In this document: positions 37,768 through 49,103 of the stretch, piece after piece
Position numbering within the stretch: the first letter of the stretch is position 1
Layout: each line of letters begins with the position of its first letter
NCBI GenBank assembly: GCA_027382625.1
Contig: JAJKFJ010022111.1
Location: 1-64,000 of the forward strand
Direction of reading: 5' to 3'
DNA: 64,000 nucleotides
From: Tetmemena sp. SeJ-2015
Lineage: Eukaryota; Ciliophora; Spirotrichea; Sporadotrichida; Oxytrichidae
Notes under the pieces: generated by a model
Seen by the model: the letters and a program-made list of their open reading frames with translations, nothing else
What the model was told of the DNA's origin: nothing
The model's database searches: none
Position numbers and translations under genes: made by a program

Positions 37768-39515
37768 TGGAATAAAAGGAAGAAAGAACTGACAGCTCAG
37801 ACGCTGAGAAGGAAGCCCTCTCGGAAAGTCCCATGACTCCTTAGCATCAAACTACTGCCCCGAAGATTGCATCTACTTTCATGAAATCTTTTGAATTTTA
37901 AGCAGCTGATTAATTTTTAAGCTAAAATCAGGCACCTCTTTGAAATTGGGATCAGTTTAAGATAGGCTCCTGAATAAGAATTTGAGCAATTCTAAAGACA
38001 ACGATTGTATTTAATTCTGTTCTTTGAGTTTATTTATTTGCACGATCAACTTAAGTTCCGCATCCCTTTGAAGCTGGAGTAACTATGCTCGATGGACTTT
38101 GCTCATTTGAGAGATGTGATAGAGGAAATTATTAAGTGGTTGAATCGAATACAACTTTCCATGACCTATCAAAGTCAAAACCTTTTCAAATGCACTTCAG
38201 GTCTGAATGAGTAAGTGAGAATCAATTATACTTAGTGCTTATTAATATAAAGCATTTACTCTTGTTGGAAAGTAGTAATATTTCTCTGTAGTTAGAAAAA
38301 GGAAATGAAGGAGATTAAGGTGAGTAAGGAATAACATTACGATAAGGAATATTTTTCTTTGAAGAATTCAGAGGGTTATTATAATCACTACTACTATCTT
38401 GTAACCCTCTGTTCTTCGAGAATTAATTTTCATTAGAGAGAGATATATCTCCTTCTATGTAGTTATTATTAATTATACAAGAGGTTGTAGAATTTAATTG
38501 TGACTTATAGGACAAAGCAAACGAGATAACCAACGTTCTATAACAGCATGAAGAAAAATTGCATGACAGTAGGAGTTAAATTGAAAATCTGGCTCTAAAC
38601 TAGCAACTCATGAAACGTTAAATGGGAGGAGTCAGGGATAACTTTGAAGAGAGTAAGTGAATTACTAAAGATAAAGATATATTTGTGCTGCTGAGCTTTC
38701 CTAATTTACTTACTTGAGTCTTTAGTTGAGGAGAATATAAAGTAGAATACGATGAGGGTGGAGACACTAGAGAAGAAACTCAAACTTAAATCCTCATCCT
38801 CTGAGTGTAAGATAAAATGAAATTGAAGTTTCTAATAGAGAGGCAAGGCTCCCAAAAGAGTTTGGTTGATGAATCTTTCGTACCCTCTTCAATTATATAA
38901 AGAATATTTGCTCTAATAGAATAATATTTTCCAATTGAAGACAGAATTGCTAAGATAGAAGATTACTTGAACAAGACAAAGAGTGCAAATCTTACAAATA
39001 ATAATGGGTAAGAGGCAGATCTCAAGCAAGATGTAGAGAAATTGAAATCTCAAATCACTACTCTGCTCAAGTACTCCATATTATTAACTATTTTATAAAG
39101 GACTAGCCCCAAAGAGATGAAGTTCCTAAAGCTCCTTCTAGTCCTAACATTTCATATAAATTGCATTATTTCATTCTTGTTATTTTTCATTTCATCCTCT
39201 TCAAACAAGCTTTCGCTTGATCAGTAAATCTACAAAGCCTAGCAGCAGATACTTCATTTTATATTCTCTATAAGTTTGTTTTTTGAAAGATTAAGGAGTT
39301 GGGTGTAAAGACAGATAGGATTCAGCTTCTTGAGTCAAAGTTTGATTCTCAAACTACTTTGGATGAGAAGCAGGACCTGCGCATAAAGTAGTGCGAAACT
39401 AAACTTGAAAAATTAATAGGGGAGGTGAGGGCACTCGAAGAACAGAACCAAGTACAAAAGCAGTTTAATGATTCCTCACTCAACAGACTTAAGGAAGTCT
39501 CAGGGGGACTTCAAT

Positions 39516-39557
<42 letters not shown>

Positions 39558-42500
39558 TAAGGGAATTAAAGGGCCCCGGCATAAATAAGATAGGCTGTGA
39601 CGTCAATGATATTGCTGTGACGCACTTATCTGACACACACAAACCTACCAGCCGAATAGGGATATTAAACACGTGGCACCCCCGCCACCTCACACTCTGA
39701 GCAGAAGCCCCCGGCTTCTGCAGACCATCCAAAAAAACCTGAAAGGAGAAAAAAAATCCGGTAGCTTCGGGACCGGGAGCAAGTCGCTGCTCCTTAGCGT
39801 CTGGCTTCGCTGTCCAACTGCATGACTGAGTGTTTGCCCATAGATCTTGTCCCTCCACGCCTAACAGGATTAGGAGGGTGAGTGGGAGACCACTCACCTT
39901 TGATTATCTCTCCAGTGAGCAGCTCACCACCTTCCCCAGGGCTTCGGCTGCCATTATCCCTTGCCTCTTTTAAGCACTCACCCACCAGCCAATGGATTAC
40001 CAAACTAGAAAGCCTTCAGGGAAAGGGCGACCGGTGCCTAGTGCCGGTCGTGTGCGTCCTGAATTTTAACTTTCTAATTTAATAATTTACTTCAATTATA
40101 AATAAGAGTTTGCTCTTTATTTTAAATATGGACTAGCATAGATGAAGATGCAGTCTTAGAATCATCATGGGGACCACAATCATAGTGAAAGCAAACATTA
40201 TTATCCCTTTATTTTAAGCAAGGGCAATTAAGAGTAGTCAAAGCACATGAAATCAGATATAGAACTGCTTAAGGAAGAAGTGAGTGCCCTCAAATTGAAG
40301 GCAGTTGTCAAACAGAGAACTAACTTTGAAAATGCAAGTGCAGGAGGAGAAAGCAATGGCCTCAGTAGCGGGGCAGTTGATAATCATGCACTTGCTTTAG
40401 TAGAAAAGAATGTAATTGACAAAGTCAACAATCTTAATAATTCTTTAAATATAGGAGTCAATAAAATTGTAAGGTTATTATTTTCTATAAAAGATCTCTT
40501 GAAGACTTTCCATGATAAGTATACAGCCAAAGAGGATTTCAATCGCAACATACAGGCACTAGAAAATAATGTGAGTATAATCCTCTCAATTAATTTTTCT
40601 TGTAGGTTAAGAATTATGTGGATAACTCGCTCAAGGGATCTCCTAGGAGAGAAGAGCAAGATGAAGCCATGCTAACTAGGAAGCCACTTGGCTAAATGTT
40701 CTGCGCCTCTTGCGACAAGGATATAGTCAATCTATACTAAAAGCAAGCAAACGAATTTCAAATCTGGAATAAGATGCCTTTCAGAAAACCCGGTGAGAGA
40801 ATTGCCAAGTTCGGCTAAGGATTTTCAAGAATGCTTTCGCAAGTTTCAGCAACTCAGTTCGCTATGAATTAGTCATTTCATTCTAGTCTATTTTTACAAT
40901 CAATAATTTCATTAATTTTACTGTCCGAGGCAAACCAATTTCTCTCCCAACTAGACTCAGAGCTAGCTCCCTCACAACACCACCGCCATCAGTTTCAGGG
41001 CGAAGGCGCACTCTCAGATCCGAGGGAGCTACAACCCTTCTCCCCAGTCATCGACCAACTTCTTCAAGAGCCATGCGCGGGTGCCAGTCATTAAGGAACT
41101 TTAAAACCTGCGACTCAACAAACTGGATCAGTTCACTGAACAAAACCAGAGCTTTTCTCAGATTAGTCAAATCCCTCCACTGCAGCCAGACTAAAGCCAA
41201 GCTCAGTAAATAAAGTTCCAAGCCTCTCAAGGTCTGAATGCAGCGGGCAACAACTTAAATTTTCATTTATACTACTTTTCGAAGATGAATAGGAATAGAA
41301 TAATTAATACATCTATGCAGCCTGAGAATTGATAATTGACATTTTTAAAATTATTCTTGAAATCTAATTTTTATTGCTACAATAACAAAGACTTGAATTG
41401 AACATAGAGGCAAATAGATAATAACAAAACTGATCAGGCTCTATAATAGGTGCCCGAAATATAATTGAAATTAAAAGTAATCCAAATAAATTTCAAAATT
41501 AAAATTTTATCCTTGAGTTATATTTCAGTTAGATTAAGTTGTGTTATCAAAGCCAATTATGAGGTATGAATAAAATTTGAAGCAAATATTATATGCTAAC
41601 ATATTCATAAAAAATAATTTACTCTGCTTGTCAAGTTTAAGGATTAAAAGAGTGTTATTTTTAATTACAGTTATTGAAAAATGACCCAAGCAATATTTAT
41701 ATAGGTAACAAAATTTAACCTATAATATATGTCTTATAAATCTCCATTAGTATATGCTTTCGGTTTTTGCTAGCTAAATAACAATATCAGTGTCGTTATA
41801 GTTGAGTCCTCTTCAGTTATTTCTCATTGTTCTTGAAATAGAGGTCTAAACTTGAGTCCTTCTCATATTTCCTGAGCGATAAGGCTTAGATAAAACTTTC
41901 ACTTTTGATACTCTTTCATGCTGCAGCCCTGCATTCTAAAGTCAGTCTCCCCTTTCTTGGCCTTCAAGATCCTGCTTGACGAAGACAGTGAGAGCATCAT
42001 CCTTCTCAACGCATGCTTTGTAAAGCAAGAGCTTGTTCACTATTTCATCATGAAGCTCTCTGATATTGTTTTAATTATCTTTGAGTTCTTTGAGATTTTA
42101 GTGAGGAAGCCTTCTTTAGTAGATTTGTTTTTTGGGTGGAAACTTAATAGAGTAGGTGATTTGTTTAGCTAACTCCATCATATCCATAACCCTGATTTAA
42201 TCAGAGTCCCTTATTTTTAGAGCTTCTCTTGCTAATATTGGGCTATACATTTCATTCAATTCATGATAGGCTGCTTGCTCAATTTCAATTATTTCCTCGC
42301 TTCAAGCTCTTTGTGATTGAGTTGTGAAGGATCTATGTCATCTTCTGATCTCTCTGAAACTTCAGCTATTTCATTCTACTAGGGTCCACCAATAATACTA
42401 TTATCAACTTAATCTTGGTCTCCATCATTGAGGCAAAACTGATTATGATCATTAGCCTCCAACTCCTACTTAGAAAAATTTCTAGATCTCGAGACCTTTT

Positions 42501-44208
42501 CCTCCTCAATTTCTGCCATCTTGATATTCTTTTCAGCTGAAGAAATTATGAACTCTGCAGGTGATGACTGCTTATCTCTTTTTTTATCTTTCAAGTTGAT
42601 TTAAAAGGAGCTAGCTGCCTATTCCTTCAAATCAACTTAGGCCTACAGACCATCAAGCAGAGACCGTATTAAGATTTTTATAAAGAGAATGTTGGTTATT
42701 ACGGAGTCCCCTAGAGTTCTGATTTTATCTTGTAGGCGCATTAGTAGACTTTGGGAGCTTGTTCTTTGTCAAATTCCTTTGTGAAGTCAATTATTGTTGT
42801 TTAGAGCTTTAAGAGGGAGGAATCTAAGGCTACCCTGTAGATGATGAGGCCTTCATTTGAGGAACATAATTATTTCCTAAGTTGGTGGACAAGTATTCCT
42901 ACTTATTTTGCTTCTGTAGTTGCCGAGAGGTTGAAGGCCTTTAAAGCCCTTGTTCTTGGACTAAAAAATAATTTATATCTTAAGGTTATTGTTATATTAA
43001 ACTTTATACTTTTTGGGCCACTTCTTGATGGTTCACAGCATCTTTAGGATGGATTTCTGTGGCTTACTGCGCAACCTTATTCTAAGATTTGAGATCGTTG
43101 ATCTTTTGAATTTTGGCAAGTTTTGCTTCCGCTTTGATATCTCTCACCTTTTACTAGCCTTTCTCTTATTTCGATGGAATAGACTTCAACGAAGATACCT
43201 CAGCAGTCTAAAGGTACTTCGCATTTTCCTATGAACTGATGATCTAGTCGTTTTAGTTTTTCTCTTTGTTTGGTAGGAAGTCCTTCTCTGCATCCATCTC
43301 TAGTTGGTTGATTTGGCTTGGACCTTAAGGTCTTTTTCCAATAAGAATAGCAGAGAATCTCTTGTTAAAATCTGCCACAGAAAGTCGGTAAGCTTTGAGG
43401 AATTTCATTAAATTCTCCTCTAATTCATTATCTACTTAGAGTTGGCGGTTTTTATCTTAAGAAGGGATGTTGAAGACATCTGAAGAAGTGAAAGAAGTTT
43501 AATCTTCTTTAGTGTGTGATTGTGAGAGATGAGATGAATTTAACTTGATTGCTTAGTCAAATGAGTTGGGAAGAACTTCTCCTTAGCCTGCTTTGGCTTC
43601 TTGATTACGATTTACTTCTTTCGAGCAAGCCTTTCCTTCTTCATTGTCAGCTGGAATCCTAACTTGCTTGGATTAGGTGATTTAGGAAACGACAGGTTCT
43701 TCCTTCTCATAATTAACAGTTGGTTGTTGCTGTAATGATTGTGATTAGCTAGATAGTTGGGACATCTGAGAATTCATCTTATTGCTTAAATACATATAGT
43801 TTAAAAACTGTATATTATTTTAATTAATTTTTAATTAATTAAAATATTCAATTTAAATCAATAAATATTATTACTTTTTAATTAAATAGAGATTAATTTA
43901 ATATATAAATTATATTATAATTTGCGGGACTCAAATTAGGTAATTATAATATATTGTTTTAAAATTGGTGAGACACAATTTCTTATTAAGGAAATGGCAT
44001 GTTTAGATATTATGAATACGCAATTTCATATGCCCAAAATTTAATTACTATTCTCTTACTGAAATATTTAATTTTATTCAACGTGCAAACCTCGATGGGG
44101 ACAAAGACTGCGAATAACTTGGACGAAGAGGAGCAGAGGTCTCAGTACCGAGAGATCGGCATAGATAACCATTTAAACCACACCAACCAATTCACAGAAA
44201 GAATGTGA
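37768..44208 (+). CDS. Long coiled-coil protein, possibly DUF4795 (QRICH2/C16orf96)-like
   Basis: Starts at ATG 37768 (MEQKEERTDSSDAEKEALSE). Successive coding blocks at 38.5-38.7, 38.75-38.8, 38.95-39.1, 39.3-39.5 and 40.24-40.6 kb are heptad-rich coiled coil (KLEKLIGEVRALEEQ, DIELLKEEVSALKLKA). They are separated by AT-rich IES-like inserts and one retroposon. After a 35-nt intron comes a Cys block FCASCDKDI, then MPFRKPGERIAKFGQGFSRM. A Cys pair following a coiled coil is reminiscent of DUF4795 flagellar proteins, but this is suggestive only. The 3' end is assembled from a block at 40940-41251, containing a 40-bp IES, and a final block 44089-44208 joined at CAAC. The joined reading is GLNAAGN|VQTSMGTKTANN..NQFTERM-TGA. 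An opposite-strand gene lies between these two blocks. Confidence 0.65.
39521..40089 (-). mobile_element. Non-LTR retroposon (SINE or 5'-truncated LINE), GC-rich
   Basis: A 569-bp GC-rich block in AT-rich surroundings, flanked by a perfect 13-bp target duplication ACTTCAATTATAA (39508-39520 and 40090-40102). On the minus strand it ends in about 13 ATT/TTA units (39521-39558), a microsatellite tail typical of LINE-mobilised elements. A short palindrome (CGACCGG..CCGGTCG) lies at 40028-40050, near its 5' end. It carries no reverse-transcriptase motif, so it is non-autonomous or truncated. It interrupts the coiled-coil gene between blocks ending SGGL and starting near KSDIELLKEE, presumably within an IES that is removed with it. 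Confidence 0.75.
40571..40605 (+). other. 35-nt intron
   Basis: GTGAGT at the start and TTGTAG at the end. Splicing joins IQALENN to VKNYVDNSLKGSPRREEQ in frame. Confidence 0.75.
41044..41083 (+). other. IES, 40 bp, pointer CCAGTCAT
   Basis: The 8-bp repeat CCAGTCAT lies at 41044-41051 and 41084-41091. Removal joins LQPFSPVI to KELQNLRLNKLDQ; retention shifts frame and reaches TGA. Unlike other IESs here it is about half G+C. Nearly the same insert is present in all three downstream copies (45.39, 48.46 and 51.25 kb). Confidence 0.75.
41248..44088 (+). other. Inferred 2.84-kb IES hosting an opposite-strand gene, pointer CAAC
   Basis: CAAC ends the upstream coding block (41248-41251) and begins the downstream block (44089-44092). 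Joining them keeps the frame: GLNAAGN then VQTSMGTKTANN. The interval carries no plus-strand coding sequence but contains the minus-strand gene 41813-43777. No GT..AG pair at these positions suits an intron. The call is an inference from pointer, frame and the fourfold repetition of the arrangement. Confidence 0.6.
41813..43777 (-). CDS. Nested coiled-coil/Q-rich protein, paralogue 1
   Basis: Unknown family, nested inside the inferred IES of the plus-strand gene. From ATG 43775-43777 it reads MNSQMSQLSSQSQSLQQQ, then acidic/Gln-rich text, a block ILIGKRPQGPSQINQLEMDA, a coiled region (KVRDIKAEAKLAKIQKINDL), acidic segments, and a C-terminal coil (IRELHDEIVNKLLLYKACVE, VFVKQDLEGQERGD). A TGA at 41942-41944 interrupts the frame, yet the same frame continues 46 residues (SGNMRRTQVQ) to a second TGA at 41813-41815. 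That extension aligns with the C-terminus of paralogue 2. IES-like breaks lie near 42.65-43.0 kb. Paralogues 2-4 lie downstream in the same orientation. Confidence 0.6.
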
Positions 44209-45291
44209 CACAAAAGATTATTAAAGCAATTATTTGTTTCAAGTTATATTTTATAAGTTTTTATTTATCTATGGAATAATGAAAATAAATAAGAAGACTA
44301 TTTATTTATTACTAATATTATTTTTTGATATAATGAAGAAATATGTTATTTTAAGTTATAAATAATTTTTATTTGCCAATAAATATATATTATATGTCAA
44401 CATAAAATTATAAATATACAATTAAATGTAATAAGAATAGAGTGCATCAATGGAAAAAAAAAATTGCAAAGAGACAATCTCAAATTATATTAAAAACATT
44501 ATCCAATTTACCAAAATAAAATTTGAAGTGATAATAAACAGATTATTTTTTAGAAACTTTTTACAAAAGAATAAATACAAAATTGTTTTTTTTTCTCTTA
44601 AATTAATGACCTTTTTATTTAGAGATTTTTAACTAAATTTATGGAATTTAAGAAGTATAATTTCGAGCTTTCTATTTTATTTTTTTACCTTAGAAGCAAA
44701 GCTATTACTTTATTTGAAGCGTTGAATTAATTTATTTAAATGCCAGCCCAAATTTTTACACTTATTTATTTGTTTTTTTCTTAATGTAACTTTAATAATT
44801 TTTAAATACTGTTAAAGTAATTCTTCAATTTTTATTTAAATTTATAATAAAACTACTATGTTTTGTGCTTTCCCCGAATCTTTTATAGTTAAAAAGAAGG
44901 ATTTTAAATTTATAGCTGATGAAATATTCAATCATTTTTATAAAATTTTATAAAATTGCACATCAAAAGGTTAAAAACTAGAAAAAATTTAAAATTTAAG
45001 TTTCATATAGTTAATTTGTCCCTTTTAAATATAAGTAACATAAAATATAATTCTTATAAGAAGAGATTTATTTACCAAATTATCGAAATAGAGGAAAATA
45101 AGATTAAATGATTATGTATACCATATATTAAATTTAATTTAAAATTTAATAGGGTTTAATTCATTCTCTAACACTTAAATCAATCTAAAGCATAATAATT
45201 AAATGCGCAAATTTATATTGTTCTCTCGTTCAAGATAAAGTTATAATGACTAAGATTATTTGAATTTTATTTCATTTATTATATAATACAA
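44209..45291. other. AT-rich spacer between cassettes 1 and 2
   Basis: Very AT-rich, with no sustained coding pattern with Gln codons on either strand. A 60-codon open stretch from 44450 is Lys/Ile/Phe-rich and looks like chance. Confidence 0.5.
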
Positions 45292-45603
45292 TTTCTCTCC
45301 CAACCAGACTCAGAGCTAGCTCCCTCACAACACCACTGCCATCAGTTTCAGGGCGAAGGCGTAGTCTTAGATTCGAGGCAGCTAAAACCCCTCTCCCCAG
45401 TAATCTCCCAACTTCTTCAAAGGCCATGCGCGGGTGCCAGTTATAAAGGAACTTGAAAACCTGCGACTCAACAAACTTGATCAGTCCACTGAACAAAACC
45501 AGAGCACTTCTCAGATTAGTCACATCCCTCCACTGCAGCCAGACTAAAGCCAAGCTCAGAAAATAAAGTTCCAGGCCTCTCAAGGTCTGAATGCAGCGGG
45601 CAA
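45292..45603 (+). repeat. Cassette 2, left flank (copy of the penultimate coding blocks)
   Basis: Near-copy of 40940-41251 (SELAPSQHHCHQFQGEG.., KELENLRLNKLDQ). Pointer-like repeats of the 40-bp insert have decayed to CCAGTAAT and CCAGTTAT, and the junction pointer reads CAAA instead of CAAC. Nothing of the upstream gene body is present, so it is a truncated duplicate. Confidence 0.75.
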
Positions 45604-45952
45604 AAATTTAAATATATTCTATTTTTTTAAGAAGAATAGAAAAAAAATCCGCAGCATTATATATGTTGTCATATAGATGAATGTTATAAGTAAGTTATAT
45701 TGAATGTTATTATTGAAATTTAATTTTTATTGCTCAATAAGAAGGACTTGAATAGTTAAAGATGAGGAGATAAAGCAGCCGATATCAAGTTCTTTTAGAA
45801 GAAAGGCACTCTGCTATCATTCTTATTAAAATATATTCTGAAATATATTTAAAACAAGATAAATTTAATTTTAATGAAAATATATTTATCCTCTTTAATT
45901 ATTATTTTCAGTTTTTATTATCAAAATATAACTTTGGAATCTCGTTAAGATT

Positions 45953-47068
45953 TCACATGTTATACTTTATAATTCTTGAGATTTAAGTTCTTTTAATATT
46001 TCCAGTACGAGAAGACATTTAAGCCACATTAATTTTCTGTATTCTTTCTGCCCTCTGACCATTTTTAGGATTCGATGAAACATTATTTAACTCTTCATAC
46101 TTTTCAAGATCTTGCTTAGCATAAGATTAGCAGATCTAAGTTTTCTCAAATATAGCATTATATGCTTCGCACATCTCTATTATTTGATTATGCTACTCTC
46201 TTAGCTGTCTATTAAAATCATTGAGCTCCTATATGTTTTCTCGAGGAGGTTTCCTTTATTAAACTTCGTTATCGGGAGTAAGATCATAAGAAAATGAGAT
46301 TTTCTTTGTAAATTCGTGAACTCTCTAAATTTTATCCTCATCGCACTAACTTCTTGTAAGAACTTCTCTCGCATGGATAGCATTAAACCCTTCATACTCT
46401 TTTTATTGGTTAGCAAATAAGAAATTGTTTTAAGCTTCACCGATAAGAGGCTATCCTCCTTCTTACCCATAAAAAATCAGCTCATTATTCATTTACCAGT
46501 TATTTGGAGCGTCACCTTCAAAATGCTCTGGAGACATTTTATGATTATATTGGTCTGAAACTAAAAAATAATCTAAGTCTTATGGTTATTGATACATCAC
46601 ATTTTATACTTCTTAAAATCGATGGTTCTTAGATTTTATGTAAGGAATATCTTTAACCTACTGCGCAATCAAAGATTTTTTGGCATTACTATTTTGCCTT
46701 TATAATTGTTTTTCTTCCTCTTTTATTTCTCTACTTTTTTAAAAGCATTGCTATTCCTTTGAAGTGGGGGACTTCAAGAAAGATTATTTAGAAGTCTAAA
46801 AGAGTTTCTCAATAGACTCTGTATTGCAGTTTAAACTTTTCTCTTTGTTTCGTGCCTTCGCGACATCAATCTCTAGTTGATTAATTTGACTTTGACCTTA
46901 AGATCTTTTCCCTATAATCATAGTTAACAATCTTTAGTGAGATTGATTGTGAAGATATTCTCCTTCGTCTGCTTATTTCTTTGAATTTACTATTTTAGCT
47001 TTTTCCTCTTCTTGACTTGCAGAAATCATCGCATGTTTAGTTTTTGCCATTTAGGTAGAAGGATTCAT
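45953..47068 (-). CDS. Nested coiled-coil protein, paralogue 2
   Basis: ATG 47066-47068, MNPSTQMAKTKHAMISASQE. It shares IIGKRSQGQSQINQLEIDVA with paralogue 1 (IGKRPQGPSQINQLEMDA) and the terminal block SSRTGNIKRTQISRII with paralogue 1's post-TGA extension. The C-terminal coil carries AKQDLEKYEEL where paralogue 1 has VKQDLEGQER. It ends at TGA 45953-45955 with no internal TGA in that part. AT-rich inserts near 46.5-46.8 kb break the frame and may be IESs. Function unknown. Confidence 0.55.
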
Positions 47069-47239
47069 TTTATATTGTTAAATATATATTCAGTTTAAAA
47101 TTGCAGATTTATTATAATTTTATCTTTAATTCATTAAATATTTAATTTAATTAAAACATAATTATTACAGTAATTCATTAATTAACAGAAATTAAATTAT
47201 TATAAATTATATTATAATTGGCTGCCATCAATTTAAAAA

Positions 47240-47346
47240 AACCTCTTCAGGAAAAAGACTGCAAACAACTCGAATGAAGAGGCTCAGTATAGAAAAATCG
47301 GCATAGATAATCATTTAAACCACACCAAACAATTCACAGAAAAGCA
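47240..47346 (+). repeat. Cassette 2, right flank (decayed copy of the final coding block)
   Basis: Recognisable as SGKKTANNSNEEAQYRKIG and DNHLNHTKQFTEK. The leading pointer and VQ codons are lost and the terminal TGA is displaced, so this copy of the block appears non-functional. Confidence 0.7.
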
Positions 47347-48374
47347 AAAAAAAATATAAGTAAATATATTTAAGATAGATTATTAAATTTATAACTATTT
47401 GCTTCAAGTTATATTTTATTAGATTTTATAGATCTATAAAAAATTTTAAAATAAATAAGGCAAAAATTTAAACTTCCCCAATCGAAAACCTTTCTTTTTG
47501 TTAGAAGTTTTGTATTTGATAAAATTTAATTTTAAAAATTTTTAAATGTAATAAATAAAATTAAAAATAAAAAAATGGAAATTTTGAAAAAATTCAAATT
47601 TTTTAACAAAATTATCAATTCCCCCCCCTAATAAAAAATTCTAATAGATAAGAAATTGATTAATTTTTAAACATTCTACAACATAGTAAATACAAAATTC
47701 ATATTTTAGATAGAAATTAAAGAAATCTTATTTAGATATTTCGAACTAGACTAAAGATTAATGGTATTTAAGTATTTTTGAGTTTTTTATTATATTTTTT
47801 ACTTTTCAAACTAAACCATTTCTTTATTTTTAAGCGTTTAATTACATTTTATTTAATTATCTCATTTATTATTTATTTTTATTTTTTTAATGAATTTCAT
47901 TTTTTTAAAAATTTAAATTAAAAATTTTGTATAAATATAAATTTTTATTATGTTTTAAAATTTTTTTTTGATTTTAAAAAATTGAAAGAAACTTATTTGG
48001 GAAATAGAAAATATGAATAATTATTATAATTTTTTTTAAGTTATTTTGTTGAAAAATTTTGGCTGATTAAAAAAAAAGTTTTAAAGGAAAGTTCATTAAA
48101 ATGGGAGCAAATACAATAAAATTTTTTTTTAAAAAATTTTATTAAACTTTTATTGAATTTGATTTTTTTAGGTAAAAATATAATTTTGAAAAAAAAAATA
48201 ATTTTTACAAAGTTTTTGAAAAAATGAAAATAAGGAATTTAAAATTCGTATAAATTCTAAAAATTTATTTAAATTAAAATTTAAAAGTAAAAATTTTCTT
48301 GCTCTCTCGTTCTATAAAGGGATAATGTCAAAAAATTAAAAAAAATTTGAAATTATTTTTTCTTTTAAAAAAAA
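47347..48374. other. Extremely AT-rich, homopolymer-rich spacer
   Basis: Long A and T runs and a C run near 47622, with no coding pattern. It lies between cassettes 2 and 3. Confidence 0.5.
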
Positions 48375-48663
48375 TTTCTCTCCCCAACCAGCCCTACAAC
48401 CCCCGCATAGTTTCGGGCGAAGGGCAGTCTCAGATCCGGGCAGCTACAAACCCCCCCCCCCCATACCACCAAATTCTTCAAGGGCCTGCGCGGGTGCCAG
48501 TCATAAAGGAACTTGAAAACCTGCGACTCAACAAACTGGATCAGTCCATTGAATAGAATCAGAGCACTTCTCAGATTAATCACATTCATCCATTGCAGCC
48601 AGAATAAAGCCAAGCACAGCAAATAAAGTTCCAGGCCTCTCAAGGTCTGAATGCAGCGGGCAA
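48375..48663 (+). repeat. Cassette 3, left flank (degraded copy)
   Basis: Copy of 40940-41251 with deletions in the first half and a run of 12 C at 48451-48462. The second half (VPVIKELENLRLNKLDQSIE) is intact. The first CCAGTCAT pointer of the 40-bp insert is destroyed and the second is kept. The C run may be a sequencing artefact. Confidence 0.7.
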
Positions 48664-49103
48664 TAACTTAAATAAATTAACTTTTCGAAGAGGAATAGGA
48701 ACAGAATCAACAAATAGGTATTTAGAATTAGAATGAATAGCGCAATATTTTTTTTTAAGATTTAATTTAATAAAGTAATTTATAAATAGATTATTCATAA
48801 TGCAGATATATTTTTGAAGATTATTATTTTTTAAATTTAGTATAAATAAGTGAATTAAAAATGAATCAAACTCGATTATGCGTGAAAATGAAGATCTTAA
48901 AGTTAATCAATATAGAAATAATAATAACTTAAAAAGAAAATTATATTTAAGTATTAGATTAAATTTTTGGGTCATTTATTAAAATATTTTAGAGACATAT
49001 TTTTTTAATTTTGTTCATAACTTTAAATACTTTTGTATCACTTTTATGTTTAGCACTGCCTTAATTTTAATGGTCGGAGTTAATACTACTACTACAGTAA
49101 TAC

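Noticed and set aside
39511..39897. 128-codon minus-strand ORF within the GC-rich insert as a gene
   Set aside because: It reads through the trinucleotide tail into poly-Tyr and lies within a retroposon. It shows no known domain and is open mainly because the element is GC-rich.
41248..44092. Treating the gap between the two flanks as a spliceosomal intron
   Set aside because: No GT..AG boundaries coincide with the frame-preserving join, whereas a CAAC direct repeat does. Introns found here are 34-73 nt.
45272..45583. Minus-strand frame MRGLELYFLSLALVWLQW, repeated at 41.05, 45.27 and 48.37 kb, as a small membrane-protein family
   Set aside because: The plus strand reads as Gln-rich protein that joins in frame with the following block at CAAC and across the CCAGTCAT insert. 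The minus frame is broken in some copies and has no ciliate-like Gln codon use.
48451..48462. Run of 12 C as a biological feature of cassette 3
   Set aside because: It lies in a degraded flank next to many homopolymer runs; sequencing or assembly error is as likely.
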